Part shown: in pieces, positions 1 through 9,159 of the stretch
Numbering within the stretch: the first letter of the stretch is position 1
Layout: each line of letters starts with the position of its first letter
NCBI RefSeq assembly: GCF_021390675.1
Contig: NZ_JAJEJV010000003.1
Location: forward strand, 46,292 to 110,291
Direction of reading: 5' to 3'
DNA from: Dyella sp. 2HG41-7
GTDB taxonomy: Bacteria; Pseudomonadota; Gammaproteobacteria; Xanthomonadales; Rhodanobacteraceae
Length of the DNA stretch: 64,000 nucleotides
Made by a program: the position numbers and the translations under genes
The notes under the pieces: generated by a model
Databases searched by the model: none
What the model saw: the letters and a program-made list of their open reading frames with translations, nothing else
What the model was told of the DNA's origin: nothing

Positions 1-478
1 CGGTGGCGTTGAAGCCGATGGCCTGCTGACCCGTCATCGGATGCTTGCCGACGTTGTTCAGCGTCGCGTCCAGCACCACCGGCTTGGTGACGCCGTGCAC
101 GGTGAGGTCGCCGGTGATTTTGAAGTGCTTGCCGCCGAGCGGCTGCACGTTCGTGCTCTTGAAGGTGATGGTCGGATACTGCTCGGCGTTGAAGAAATCC
201 GGTTCCTTCAGATGCTTGTCGAGCGCGGGCACGTGCGTGTCCAGATTGCTCAGCGGCATGGTCACATCGACCGAGGACTTGGACGGATTCTGTTCGTCGA
301 ACACCACCGTGCCGTCGGAAATGCCGATGTCGGCGGTGGGATTGGAGAAGCCGAAGTGGCTCCAGCTGAACAGCACCATGGTGTGACCGGGATCGAGCTT
401 GTAGGTCACCGGGGCGGCCTGAGCCGACAGCGCTGCGCCAAGCAAGCCGGCCAGCAACACGTAGCGAAGAGTACGCAT
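1..478 (-). CDS. YceI family periplasmic protein (C-terminus cut by window edge)
   Basis: The N-terminus starts at an ATG at 478 with a typical signal peptide (MRTLRYVLLAGLLGAALSAQA), followed by a YceI beta-barrel beginning APVTYKLDPGHTMVLFSWSHFG. The middle carries the family pattern of FDEQNPSKSSVDVTMPLSNLDTH and then KHFKITGDLTVHGVTKPV. About 160 residues are visible; the usual length is near 190, so only the last part lies beyond position 1. YceI proteins are secreted lipocalin-like folds that bind isoprenoid-type lipids; the physiological role is usually unknown. A divergent partner is not evident and the next gene downstream is outside the window. The family call is firm; the ligand is not predictable. 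Confidence 0.9.
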   Translation of the reverse strand, partial: MRTLRYVLLAGLLGAALSAQAAPVTYKLDPGHTMVLFSWSHFGFSNPTADIGISDGTVVFDEQNPSKSSVDVTMPLSNLDTHVPALDKHLKEPDFFNAEQYPTITFKSTNVQPLGGKHFKITGDLTVHGVTKPVVLDATLNNVGKHPMTGQQAIGFNAT

Positions 479-587
479 GAAAATCTCCTGCCTAATACGA
501 TGGGTTAAGGGGTTTTGTTTTCATCAACTACAGGATCGCCTTGGGAGCATACCGCCGGCGATCCTTCGGAAAAACGACAGCTTTGCG

Positions 588-1181
588 TTACTCGACGCGC
601 GCCGCTTCGTCGAACGACAACCGCGGGCTGCGCGGGAAAAGATCGCGGCTGGCATCGCCGTAGCCGATATTGATCAGGAAGTTCGATTTGATCGTCGTGC
701 CGGCGAAGAACGCCTGATCCACGCCCGCATTGTCGAAGCCCGACATCGGGCCGCAATCCAGACCCAGCGCGCGCGCCGCCATGATCACGTACGCACCTTG
801 CAGCGTGGCATTGCGAAACGCGGTGGTGTCGGCCAAGGCCTGATTGCCCGCAAACCAGCTGCGCGCGTCCGCATGGGGAAACAGCTTCGGCAGCTGCTCG
901 AAGAACGCGTGGTCGTTGGCGACGATCGCCGTCACCGGCGCGGCCATGGTCTTGGCGCGATTGCCTTCGGACAGGAACGGCTTGAGCTTTTCCTTCGCCG
1001 CTGCCGATTTGACGAACACCAGCCGCATCGGCGAGGAGTTGGCGCTGGTCGGACCGAACTTCGCCAGGTCGTAGAGCGCATGCAATTGCTCGTTGGTCAC
1101 TTCCTTGGAGAGGAAGGCGTTATAGGTGCGCGCCGTGCGGAACAATTGATCCAGCGCTGCCTCGGCAAGCTTCTCGCTCAT
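588..1181 (-). CDS. Nitroreductase-family malonic semialdehyde reductase (RutE-like)
   Basis: A 197-residue FMN-dependent nitroreductase starting [21 protein letters not shown]. The length and signatures ([17 protein letters not shown] near residue 35, then [23 protein letters not shown]) match the RutE/HadB-like branch, which reduces malonic semialdehyde to 3-hydroxypropanoate. An open frame continues upstream of 1181, but the family start and the change to low-quality sequence there favour the ATG at 1181. No other rut pyrimidine-catabolism gene is adjacent, so a general aldehyde- or quinone-reducing role is equally possible. The gene is monocistronic, with ELM1 divergent about 105 bp away. 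Confidence 0.85.
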   Translation of the reverse strand: MSEKLAEAALDQLFRTARTYNAFLSKEVTNEQLHALYDLAKFGPTSANSSPMRLVFVKSAAAKEKLKPFLSEGNRAKTMAAPVTAIVANDHAFFEQLPKLFPHADARSWFAGNQALADTTAFRNATLQGAYVIMAARALGLDCGPMSGFDNAGVDQAFFAGTTIKSNFLINIGYGDASRDLFPRSPRLSFDEAARVE

Positions 1182-1286
1182 GGGTATCCTCAATGCATGA
1201 CGAAAGACGCGCCCCAAACGGGGCGAGATGAACGTAGAGTGTAAGCGCAAGCCGGATGAATCAACGGCGACGGGGGCGAACGTACT

Positions 1287-2294
1287 GTGCACGATCCGGC
1301 AACAATCACCCCGTCGGGACACGATGCGCCTGCCCCGCCGCAGGGCGAATGTTGGGCGATCACCGACCTGGCCGCCGGCAATCAACGGCAAGCACTGGCC
1401 CTGGCCGAGCACATGAATATGCCGGTGCGACACCTGGTGCTGTCGCCGCGGGCGCCCTGGTCGTGGTTGTCGCCACGTATGACATGGGGCGGTCGGCTCG
1501 CCCTTCCCGCCTCGCAACGCGCCGCGTTCGCGCCGCCGTGGCCCCGCATCGCTATCGGGTGCGGACGAAGCGCGGCCTTGCTGACGCGCATGCTGCGCAC
1601 GTTGACGGAAGGCCATTGCCACACCGTGCAGATTCTCGATCCGCGCGTCGCTCCGGCGCACTGGGACACCGTGATTGCGCCACGCCACGATGGCCTCGCG
1701 GGCGCCAACGTGATGAACCCTTTGGGTTCGTTGAACCCAATCGATGATGCCTGGCTGCAGGACGGCCGCGACGCCAGTCCGACGCTGAGCGAACTGCCGC
1801 AACCGCGCGTCGGCGTCTTGCTCGGCGGGCCGCGCGGTGGCATTCGCATCGATGCGGACTATGCGCAACGTCTGGTCGAACGATTGCTCGAGCGTCGTCG
1901 ACACGAAGGCGGAAGCCTAATGGTGCTGGCCTCGCGCCGCACGCCCGTCGCCGCCGTAGAAGTGATGCGTAACGCATTGCGCGGCAATCCCGGCCTGGTC
2001 TGGGCCGGACCCGACGACGGCAACAATCCGTACCCTGGCGTGCTCGGCTGGGCCGATCGACTCATCGTCACGCCCGATTCGGTCAATATGCTGAGCGAAG
2101 CGTGCGCAGTCGGTTGCGCGGTGCACACGTTCGTCACGGGAGCCTTGCCGCCAAAACTGGCGCGTTTTCATCAAAGCCTGCGCGCGGCCGGCCTGTTGCA
2201 CGAGATGGACGAGGATGCGCCCGCCACACAAACGCCGCTGCGTGAAACCGCGGCGATTGCGGACGCGCTGCGCAAGCGCTTGCTCGCATCGTAA
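1287..2294 (+). CDS. Mitochondrial-fission ELM1-like protein
   Basis: A 335-residue protein with the ELM1-family pattern: [21 protein letters not shown] near the N-terminus, [13 protein letters not shown] near residue 90, QILDPR, and a C-terminal half with LLGGPRGG and [26 protein letters not shown]. That C-terminal part resembles a GT-B nucleotide-sugar binding half. Bacterial members are often linked to lipopolysaccharide or envelope genes, but their reaction is not established. There is no signal peptide, so it should be cytoplasmic. It is convergent with glnE, leaving only 19 bp between the stops, and has no operon partner. The family call is good and the function unknown. Confidence 0.8.
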   Translation: MHDPATITPSGHDAPAPPQGECWAITDLAAGNQRQALALAEHMNMPVRHLVLSPRAPWSWLSPRMTWGGRLALPASQRAAFAPPWPRIAIGCGRSAALLTRMLRTLTEGHCHTVQILDPRVAPAHWDTVIAPRHDGLAGANVMNPLGSLNPIDDAWLQDGRDASPTLSELPQPRVGVLLGGPRGGIRIDADYAQRLVERLLERRRHEGGSLMVLASRRTPVAAVEVMRNALRGNPGLVWAGPDDGNNPYPGVLGWADRLIVTPDSVNMLSEACAVGCAVHTFVTGALPPKLARFHQSLRAAGLLHEMDEDAPATQTPLRETAAIADALRKRLLAS

Positions 2295-2313
2295 GCTCAA
2301 CGAGGGTTGTGAG

Positions 2314-5166
2314 CTAAAAATCGAATCCGAGCGCGTGCGTCACCACACCGACCTCGCCGCACAACTCATCCAATTCAGCGTCGCGAGGCGCGATGCGCGA
2401 ACGCAAATCCAAGGTGCATTGCAACGCGCGACGCAAGAGCTCGGCATGCGCGCGCGTCAAGCAGTTGGCTTGCGCGGTATCGAGCAAACCGTCGTTGCGG
2501 CAAAGCTCGATCAATCCTGCATTCGCGGTCGTCGACAGCAAATTCGGCATTTTGGCCGCATGCGCCAGCACGAGACCTTGCAGCGCAAACTCGATATCCA
2601 GCAACGCGCCGCGACCTTGTTTGAGATCGATCTGCGCCGCATCCGAACGATCGCGCTCCGCACGCCAACGCTGGCGCATGCTGCTTACCTCCGCGAGCAC
2701 CGCCGCGCGATCGCGCGATACTGCGAGCGTACGGCGCCGCACGTCGCTCAATTTCGCATTCAACGCGGCGTCGCCTGCTACCGGACGTGCGCGCAGCAGC
2801 GCTTGATGCTCCCAGGTCCACGCACGACTCTCCTGATACGCGACAAACGCATCAAGGCTGCCGACTAGCAAACCTTTCGAGCCGTCCGGCCGCAACCGCG
2901 TATCCACTTCGTACAAGCGCCCCGCGCGCGTGAGCACGGTCAGCCAATTCATTACGCGCTGCGTCAAGCGTTGATACCAACGCGAACCTTCCAGCGAGCG
3001 CGGTCCATCGCTCATTTCTTGCGCGCGCTGACCGTCGAACACGAACACCAGATCCAGATCGGACGCAAAACCCAGTTCCTCGCCGCCTAGACTGCCGTAA
3101 CCCAGAATCGAAAAGCCCGAACCTTCGCCAGGCAAACGCCCGTGCGCAGCAATCACTTCGCGTTCGGCCAGCGCCGCCACCGCATTGACCACCGATTCGG
3201 CCAACGCGCCAAGCCTGCGCGCGGTGGCGACGGCATCGGCGCGACCATCGTTAAAGGCGAGACCCAGCCGAAACGCGATGCTCGATTTAAATTCGTTGAT
3301 ACGCTCCAGCTCCGCCTCGGCTTCGCGTTCGTCCAGCGTCGTGAGCACATGCGCGATTTCGGCGCTGATATCCGCGCGCTTGAGCGGCAACTGATCGATG
3401 CGCGGATCGAGCACGTCGTCGAGCAGCAACGGCTGCGCAATCACGCGCTCCGCAAGAAATGCGCTATCGGCGAACAGCTGCGCAAGACGTTTGCGCGCGG
3501 AGGGCTGCTCTTCTAGCAACGCCAGATACGAAGGCCGACGCGCGACAGCCTGCACCAAACGACACAAACGCAACAGACACGGCACGGGCGCGGCGGAATC
3601 GCGCGCGGCGGCGAGCAACTGCGGCATCAAATGATCGAGCTGTTCGCGCGCACGCGCGGACATCGCACGCAACGATGCCGCCTGCGGCAACTTCAGCAAG
3701 GCATCTAGCGCTTCCCCGCCAGGCACGAAACCGGAAGCCTCCAGTACGCTCGCCTCGAGCGATTCGTCGCACGCTTTTTTCCACAAGATCGCATCGGCGG
3801 CCGGCACGGTGGATTTCGCGCCGCCTTCGGGCATCAGCACGGCCTCGAACTCGTTGGCGACGATGTCCCGATGTTTCGCCAATTCTTCGGCCAACGATTC
3901 CCACGCCGGGTAATCCAGCGCGAGCGCGAGCCGTTCGCGCGTCAACGGATCGTCGGGCAAATCGTGCGTTTGCGCATCGCGCATCATCTGCACGCGGTTT
4001 TCCAGTCGACGCAAGAACACATAGGCCTCGCGCAACGCGCGTGCTCGTGCGGCAGGAATATGTCCACGCGCTTCGCAAGCGGTCAACGCCGGCAGCAATC
4101 CGCGCACGCGCAAGCTCGGCTCGCGGCCACCGCGAATCAATTGCACCAGTTGCACAATAAATTCGATTTCGCGAATGCCGCCGGGGCCGAGCTTCAGATT
4201 ATCGGCCAGGTCTTTGCGCGCCACTTCGGCGTCGATCAAGGCCTTCATTTCGCGCAATCCTGCGAACGCCGTGTAATCGAGGTATTTGCGATATACGAAC
4301 GGCCGCAGCATTTCCTGCAATTGCTTGCCGGCGTTGCGATCGCCCGCGACGGCGCGCGCTTTGATCCACGCGTAGCGCTCCCAGTCGCGACCTTCCCGTT
4401 GGTAGTACTGCTCCATCGCGCTGAACGGCAACGCCAAGCGACCCGCATTGCCAAAAGGTCGCAAGCGCAAATCGACGCGCGCGCAGATGCCGTCGGTGGT
4501 GGGCTCGTGCAGTAGGCGCACCAATTGCCGACCGAGACGCACGAAGTATTCGCTGTTGTCTAGCACGCGCGCGCCGTCGCTCTCGCCGCCTTGCGGATAC
4601 GCCAGCACCAGATCGATATCGGAAGAAAAATTCAACTCGCTGCCGCCGAGTTTGCCGAAACCGACCACGACCAGACGCTGCAGTTCGCCATCTTCGCCGC
4701 GCGGATGGCCGTAACGAACGGCCAAATTGCGCTCGGACCAATCCAGCGCCGCGCCGAGCAAGGCTTCGTAAAGCACGCTGGTGGCGGAAAGAATTTCCGG
4801 CAGGTCGTCCAAACCGTTGACGTCGCGAAACACCAGGCGCAGCGCCTCGGCATGCCGAAACCGCCGCAGCGTCGCCATGCAAACAGTTTCGTCTGCATCG
4901 AGCTTCAACGCGTCGATACGCGTCGACGCATCGCCATTCACACGCAAGCGTTCCAGACCTTGGGGCGACAACAGCTGCGGTTGGTTGCGCCATGTCTCGA
5001 ACGCGAAATCGCTGGCGAGCAACGTACGGCGAATGCGTTCGGCGACGCCTGCGTCGTCATGCAGCGGCACGCCCGCGGCGCGACAGCGGGCCGCAAGCTG
5101 TGCGTAACGGTCGTCGATCAGCGCCTGCAGCGCGGGCGATTCGGCGGGAAGCGAGGTTACGGTCAT
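2314..5166 (-). CDS. glnE: Bifunctional glutamine synthetase adenylyltransferase/adenylyl-removing enzyme
   Basis: A 950-residue protein, close to the E. coli length of 946. It has two nucleotidyltransferase domains in tandem, each with its metal-binding DxD pair: GFGKLGGSELNFSSDID (Asp183/Asp185) in the N-terminal adenylyl-removing half, and GYGSLGGEELGFASDLD (Asp703/Asp705) in the C-terminal adenylylating half. It sets glutamine synthetase activity by adding or removing AMP from GlnA in response to PII. It lies 45 bp downstream of cysA on the same strand, so read-through from the sulfate operon is possible, though a functional link is not expected. Confidence 0.97.
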   Translation of the reverse strand: MTVTSLPAESPALQALIDDRYAQLAARCRAAGVPLHDDAGVAERIRRTLLASDFAFETWRNQPQLLSPQGLERLRVNGDASTRIDALKLDADETVCMATLRRFRHAEALRLVFRDVNGLDDLPEILSATSVLYEALLGAALDWSERNLAVRYGHPRGEDGELQRLVVVGFGKLGGSELNFSSDIDLVLAYPQGGESDGARVLDNSEYFVRLGRQLVRLLHEPTTDGICARVDLRLRPFGNAGRLALPFSAMEQYYQREGRDWERYAWIKARAVAGDRNAGKQLQEMLRPFVYRKYLDYTAFAGLREMKALIDAEVARKDLADNLKLGPGGIREIEFIVQLVQLIRGGREPSLRVRGLLPALTACEARGHIPAARARALREAYVFLRRLENRVQMMRDAQTHDLPDDPLTRERLALALDYPAWESLAEELAKHRDIVANEFEAVLMPEGGAKSTVPAADAILWKKACDESLEASVLEASGFVPGGEALDALLKLPQAASLRAMSARAREQLDHLMPQLLAAARDSAAPVPCLLRLCRLVQAVARRPSYLALLEEQPSARKRLAQLFADSAFLAERVIAQPLLLDDVLDPRIDQLPLKRADISAEIAHVLTTLDEREAEAELERINEFKSSIAFRLGLAFNDGRADAVATARRLGALAESVVNAVAALAEREVIAAHGRLPGEGSGFSILGYGSLGGEELGFASDLDLVFVFDGQRAQEMSDGPRSLEGSRWYQRLTQRVMNWLTVLTRAGRLYEVDTRLRPDGSKGLLVGSLDAFVAYQESRAWTWEHQALLRARPVAGDAALNAKLSDVRRRTLAVSRDRAAVLAEVSSMRQRWRAERDRSDAAQIDLKQGRGALLDIEFALQGLVLAHAAKMPNLLSTTANAGLIELCRNDGLLDTAQANCLTRAHAELLRRALQCTLDLRSRIAPRDAELDELCGEVGVVTHALGFDF

Positions 5167-5211
5167 TCGACCATTATGACCGTTTCATCTCCCACTTCCG
5201 AATTCGTGCGC

Positions 5212-6357
5212 TTACGCCTCGATGCGCCGCCAAGGGCCAACCGCCACCGGCGCGCCTGTATGCGCGGGGTGAAACGTCGACCGCTGTTGCACATGACCCT
5301 CCCTGTCCACGCCAAAAACCGAAAGCACATGGAAATGAATGCTCACCGCGCCATCCGCGGAGCCACCGTGGCGCGCCCAATCGCGTTCGCTCCATTCGGC
5401 TTCGAGCGGCTCATCCAGGCCTTCCAATCGCAAGCTGGCGCGTACCGTACCGGCCACGTGACGAAGGTTGAGCAGATGCGCTTTGAGCCCATCGCCTTGC
5501 CGCGGCGCCAGCACGATGTCTTCCGGGCGCACGTGCACGGAAACGTCGTGCACGTTTTCCGTCGAGAAATCGTCGAGCGGCCACGCGTGACCGAATAGAT
5601 GCAATTGCTGCGCATCCACCTTCCCCGGCAACGATTGTCCGCGCGCGATAAAGCGCGACGCGAACGGGGTCGCCGGCTGGCGATAGATCTGCTCAGGCGT
5701 GCCGATCTGTTCGATGCGACCGCGATTCATCACCACCACGCGGTCCGCCATTTCCAACGCCTCGTCCTGATCGTGCGTGACGAACAAGGTCGTGATGCCC
5801 AGCGAACGGTGAAACTCGCGCAGCCAATTGCGCAAATTGACACGCACTTGCGCATCCAACGCGCCAAAGGGTTCATCCAGTAACAACCATCTCGGCTCGA
5901 TCGCCAACGCGCGCGCCAACGCTACACGCTGACGCTGGCCACCCGACAATTGCGATGGATAGCGATTCGCCAGGCTTTCCAATTCCACGCGCGCGAGCAA
6001 CGCATCGACATTCGCCTTGATGATCGACGCCTTGGGTCGCGCACGCCACGGTCGCACGCGCAAACCGAATGCCACGTTTTGAGCGACCGTCATATGCGGA
6101 AACAGCGCGTAGTGCTGAAACACCAAACCCACGCCGCGCCGCCGCGCGTCCAGCTGCAGCAGATCCTGCCCGTCGCGATGCACGCTTCCCGCGTCGGGTT
6201 GATCCAGGCCGGCAAGAATGCGCAACAAACTAGTCTTACCCGATCCCGACGGCCCAAGCACGGCGACGAACTCACCGTCGGCAATCGTCAGGCTGACGTC
6301 GTCCAGCGCCACAAAGGCGCCGAACTGACGACGTAAGCGGGAAATCTCGATGCCCAT
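5212..6357 (-). CDS. cysA: Sulfate/thiosulfate ABC transporter ATP-binding protein
   Basis: A 381-residue ATPase. Walker A is GPSGSGKT at residues 35-42, followed by the Q-loop region [11 protein letters not shown], the signature [15 protein letters not shown] and Walker [15 protein letters not shown]-terminal TOBE-like extension follows ([15 protein letters not shown]). The ATG at 6357 was chosen because [12 protein letters not shown] aligns with the start of CysA proteins; a TTG six codons upstream is also in frame. A GAGGAA sequence precedes the ATG. It is last in the binding protein-cysT-cysW-cysA order, starting 14 bp after the cysW stop, and energises sulfate import at the inner membrane. 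Confidence 0.96.
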   Translation of the reverse strand: MGIEISRLRRQFGAFVALDDVSLTIADGEFVAVLGPSGSGKTSLLRILAGLDQPDAGSVHRDGQDLLQLDARRRGVGLVFQHYALFPHMTVAQNVAFGLRVRPWRARPKASIIKANVDALLARVELESLANRYPSQLSGGQRQRVALARALAIEPRWLLLDEPFGALDAQVRVNLRNWLREFHRSLGITTLFVTHDQDEALEMADRVVVMNRGRIEQIGTPEQIYRQPATPFASRFIARGQSLPGKVDAQQLHLFGHAWPLDDFSTENVHDVSVHVRPEDIVLAPRQGDGLKAHLLNLRHVAGTVRASLRLEGLDEPLEAEWSERDWARHGGSADGAVSIHFHVLSVFGVDREGHVQQRSTFHPAHTGAPVAVGPWRRIEA

Positions 6358-6371
6358 GGCGTTCTGGTTCC

Positions 6372-7226
6372 TCAACGATTCAAGTCGTCACCGTGCCGCC
6401 ACTCCACCAATCGCTTGATGCCGAGTGTGAGAACAGTGAGCAAAGCAAGCAACGACGCCACGGCGAAAGCGGCGGAAAAATTTTCCTGATAGAGCTGATC
6501 GACTTGCAGCGGCAGCGTGTTGGTGATGCCACGAAGATGCCCGGACACCACATACACCGCGCCGAATTCACCCATCGCCCGCGCGTTGCATAACAACACG
6601 CCATACAAAAGCGCCCAACGCACGCGCGGCAGCGTGACGCGAAAGAAAATCTGCCATCCGCTCGCGCCCAAGGTAAGCGCGGCCTCTTCCTGTTCCGAGC
6701 CTTGCGCCTGCATCAGCGGCATCAATTCGCGCGCGACGAACGGCAAGGTCACGAGCACGGTCGCCAGCACCAGACCCGGCAGCGCAAAAATCACCTGTAC
6801 GCCATGCGGCTCCAACCACGAACCCAGCCAACCGTCCTTGCCGTAAACCAGAATCAGCATCATGCCGGCGATCACCGGCGAAATGGAAAACGGAAGATCG
6901 ATCAACGCGCCGAGCAGCGCCTTGCCGCGAAACTCGAAATGCGTCATCGACCATGCGGCGGCCAGGCCAAAGACGAGGTTCAACGGCACTGCAATCGCGG
7001 CGACGATCAACGTGAGACGCACTGCCGCAATAGTGTCGGGCTGTCGAATCGCATCCAGATAGAACGCCACGCCTTGCTGAAAGGCTTCGGCGACAATCGC
7101 CAGCAATGGAAGCACCAGCAACCAGACCAATACTGCAAGCGCGCTTAAGACCAAGGTCGTGCGCGCAACACGTATCGACCACGACGGACGGCCACCCATC
7201 GACACCGCTGCAGCGACGACGGCCAT
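6372..7226 (-). CDS. cysW: Sulfate ABC transporter permease CysW
   Basis: A 284-residue inner-membrane permease with about six hydrophobic segments and the binding-protein-dependent transport (EAA) loop near EQEEAALTLGASGWQIFFRVTLP. GEFGAVYVVSGHLRG near residue 225 is typical of CysW. The start at 7226 overlaps the cysT stop in the arrangement TGATG, which implies translational coupling. A second in-frame ATG (MGGRPSW, 7199) is possible but would lose that coupling. It pairs with CysT to form the transmembrane channel. Confidence 0.95.
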   Translation of the reverse strand: MAVVAAAVSMGGRPSWSIRVARTTLVLSALAVLVWLLVLPLLAIVAEAFQQGVAFYLDAIRQPDTIAAVRLTLIVAAIAVPLNLVFGLAAAWSMTHFEFRGKALLGALIDLPFSISPVIAGMMLILVYGKDGWLGSWLEPHGVQVIFALPGLVLATVLVTLPFVARELMPLMQAQGSEQEEAALTLGASGWQIFFRVTLPRVRWALLYGVLLCNARAMGEFGAVYVVSGHLRGITNTLPLQVDQLYQENFSAAFAVASLLALLTVLTLGIKRLVEWRHGDDLNR

Positions 7227-8053
7227 CAGCGCACCACCGCCCAGCGACGCGACCAGCGCTGCAACGATGCCATCGCCATCAACAACAGCAGCGACGCCGC
7301 CAGCATCACCGCGCCCAATGCCGCTGCGCCGCGATAGTCGTATTGCGAATCGATCTTCTGCACGATCAGATAGGGCGCGATTTCCGTGCGGAACAAACGA
7401 TTGCCCGAAATAAAGACCACCGAGCCGAATTCGCCGATCGCGCGAGCGAGCGCCAAAGCAAAACCAGTCAACAGCGTCGGCAGCAACAGTGGAAACAGCA
7501 CGCGAACGAAGCGCTGCCACGACGACGCGCCCAGTGTGTACGCCGCTTCTTCAAGGTCGCTTTCCATGCTTTCCAACACCGGCTGCAAGGTGCGCACGAC
7601 AAACGGCAATCCCACGAAGACCATCGCCAACAGCACGCCGAGTCGCGTATACGCCACCTCGATCCCCAACGGCGCCAGGCGACTGCCGAGCCAGCCATGG
7701 GGCGCATAGAGCGACGTCAATGAAATGCCTGCCACGGCTGTCGGCAACGCGAACGGCAGATCGACCAAGGCGTCGCAAACGCGGCGAAACGCAAAGCGAT
7801 AGCGCACCAACACCCACGCGATCAGCAAACCCAGCAACGCGTCGATGGTGGCCGCCAGCAGCGCCGCGCCAAAGCTCAAGCGCAACGACGCCAGCACGCG
7901 TCGCGTGGCGATCTGCGCCCACCAGCCCGCAGGCCCCAGTTCGAAAGCCGTCCACAACAACGCGGCCAGCGGCAACAGAACGCAACCGCCGAGCACCGTC
8001 AGCGCGTAGCCGGTGCTAAGGCGAAATCCTGGCAGTACGTTCCGTATCGTCAT
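7226..8053 (-). CDS. cysT: Sulfate ABC transporter permease CysT (CysU)
   Basis: A 275-residue permease (E. coli CysU has 277) starting MTIRNVLPGFRLSTGYALTV. It has six predicted membrane segments, the motif VDLPFALPTAVAGISLTSLY, and an EAA loop DLEEAAYTLGASSWQRFVRVLFPLL. The stop and the cysW start overlap, and the binding-protein stop lies only 2 bp upstream of this ATG, so the four genes are tightly packed. It forms the permease heterodimer with CysW. Confidence 0.95.
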   Translation of the reverse strand: MTIRNVLPGFRLSTGYALTVLGGCVLLPLAALLWTAFELGPAGWWAQIATRRVLASLRLSFGAALLAATIDALLGLLIAWVLVRYRFAFRRVCDALVDLPFALPTAVAGISLTSLYAPHGWLGSRLAPLGIEVAYTRLGVLLAMVFVGLPFVVRTLQPVLESMESDLEEAAYTLGASSWQRFVRVLFPLLLPTLLTGFALALARAIGEFGSVVFISGNRLFRTEIAPYLIVQKIDSQYDYRGAAALGAVMLAASLLLLMAMASLQRWSRRWAVVR

Positions 8054-8055
8054 GC

Positions 8056-9057
8056 TTACTGCTGTCCTTCGGCGATCTGATCGAACACGCCGCCGTCGTT
8101 GAAGTAAGTCGCCTGCACCTTGCGCCAGTCGCCGAACTGCTCTGCGATCGTGAAGGTCTTTACCGCCGGAAACTGCGCGGCGTATGTCGCCGCGACTGCA
8201 GCGTCGCGCGGGCGGAAGAAATGCTTGGCGGCAATCGCCTGACCTTCGGCGCTGTAGAGAAATCGCAAGTAAGCAAGGGCGACCTTTTGCGTGCCATGTG
8301 CCGCCGCCACCGTGTCGACGACCGCGACGGGCGACTCCGCCAAAATGGTGAGCGATGGCACGACGATCTCATACTTGTCTTTGCCGAATTCCTGCTGCGC
8401 CATCAAGGCTTCGCTTTCCCAGGCGATCAGCACGTCACCCATGCCACGCTGCACGAACGTGTTGGTCGCGCCACGCGAACCCGTGTCCAGCACCGGCACG
8501 TTTTTATACAGCGCCGAAACATACGCGCGCGCTTTCTCGGCGCTGCCGCCCGGCTGGCGCGCCGCCCATCCCCACGCGGCAAGAAAATTCCAGCGCGCGC
8601 CGCCCGATGTCTTGGGATTGGGCGTGATCACTTGTACGTCCGAGCGAATGAGATCCTGCCAGTCGTGGATCCGCTTGGGATTGCCCTTGCGCACCAGAAA
8701 CACCACGGTGGACGTATAGGGAGAACTGTTGTTCGGCAACCGCGTCTGCCAATCCTTGGCCAGCAGGCCTTTATCCGCCAGCACATCGATGTCGTAGGCC
8801 AAGGCCAGCGTCACAACATCCGCAGGCAGACCGTCGAGCACGGCGCGCGCCTGCTTGCCGGAGCCGCCATTCGATGTCGTTACTTCCACGTTCTGGCCGG
8901 CCTGCTTGAGCCAGTACGCGGTGAAAGCCACGTTCACGTCCCGAAAATATTCGCGCGTGGGATCGTAGGAAGCGTTTAAAATTTTTACATCTGCCGCCGA
9001 CACATAGCCGACACCCAGCGAAAGCAACGCTGCTAAAACGAGCAGTAGGCGTTTCAT
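8056..9057 (-). CDS. Periplasmic sulfate-binding protein
   Basis: A 333-residue protein with a clear signal peptide (MKRLLLVLAALLSLGVGYVSA, cleavage near residue 21-22). The mature part is of the Sbp/CysP type: VKILNASYDPTREYFRDVNVAFTAYW, NGGSGKQARAVLDGLPADVVTLALAYDID, and NPKTSGGARWNFLAAWG. These loops bind the oxyanion in Sbp. The family gives either Sbp (sulfate) or CysP (thiosulfate); the sequence alone does not settle which, so no symbol is given. The ATG at 9057 is the one that opens the signal peptide. A tandem motif and a likely promoter sit upstream at 9099-9122. Confidence 0.93.
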   Translation of the reverse strand: MKRLLLVLAALLSLGVGYVSAADVKILNASYDPTREYFRDVNVAFTAYWLKQAGQNVEVTTSNGGSGKQARAVLDGLPADVVTLALAYDIDVLADKGLLAKDWQTRLPNNSSPYTSTVVFLVRKGNPKRIHDWQDLIRSDVQVITPNPKTSGGARWNFLAAWGWAARQPGGSAEKARAYVSALYKNVPVLDTGSRGATNTFVQRGMGDVLIAWESEALMAQQEFGKDKYEIVVPSLTILAESPVAVVDTVAAAHGTQKVALAYLRFLYSAEGQAIAAKHFFRPRDAAVAATYAAQFPAVKTFTIAEQFGDWRKVQATYFNDGGVFDQIAEGQQ

Positions 9058-9098
9058 GCGTAACGATTTCCTCTGAGCAAACACGCCCAATTTCAACT

Positions 9099-9122
9099 AT
9101 AGGATTGGAGGTATGGACGTCC
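9099..9122 (-). promoter_or_regulatory. Tandem 8-bp motif upstream of the sulfate-binding protein gene
   Basis: Read on the minus strand, three 8-mers follow each other: GGACGTCC (9122-9115), ATACCTCC (9114-9107) and AATCCTAT (9106-9099). The last overlaps a TATAGT that could serve as a -10 box at about 9101-9096. The first two units match units found upstream of cysJ and cysG, with consensus GGACGTCY then AWACNTCY. The spacing resembles tandem MetJ boxes (AGACGTCT), but the binding protein is unknown. Confidence 0.5.
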
Positions 9123-9159
9123 GAAAGCGCGGTTCGTCCTATCCATATGCGTGGACGAA

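Noticed and set aside
1182..1904. N-terminal extension of the RutE-like gene
   Set aside because: The open frame continues upstream, but the family start is at 1181 and the upstream part overlaps the ELM1 gene on the other strand.
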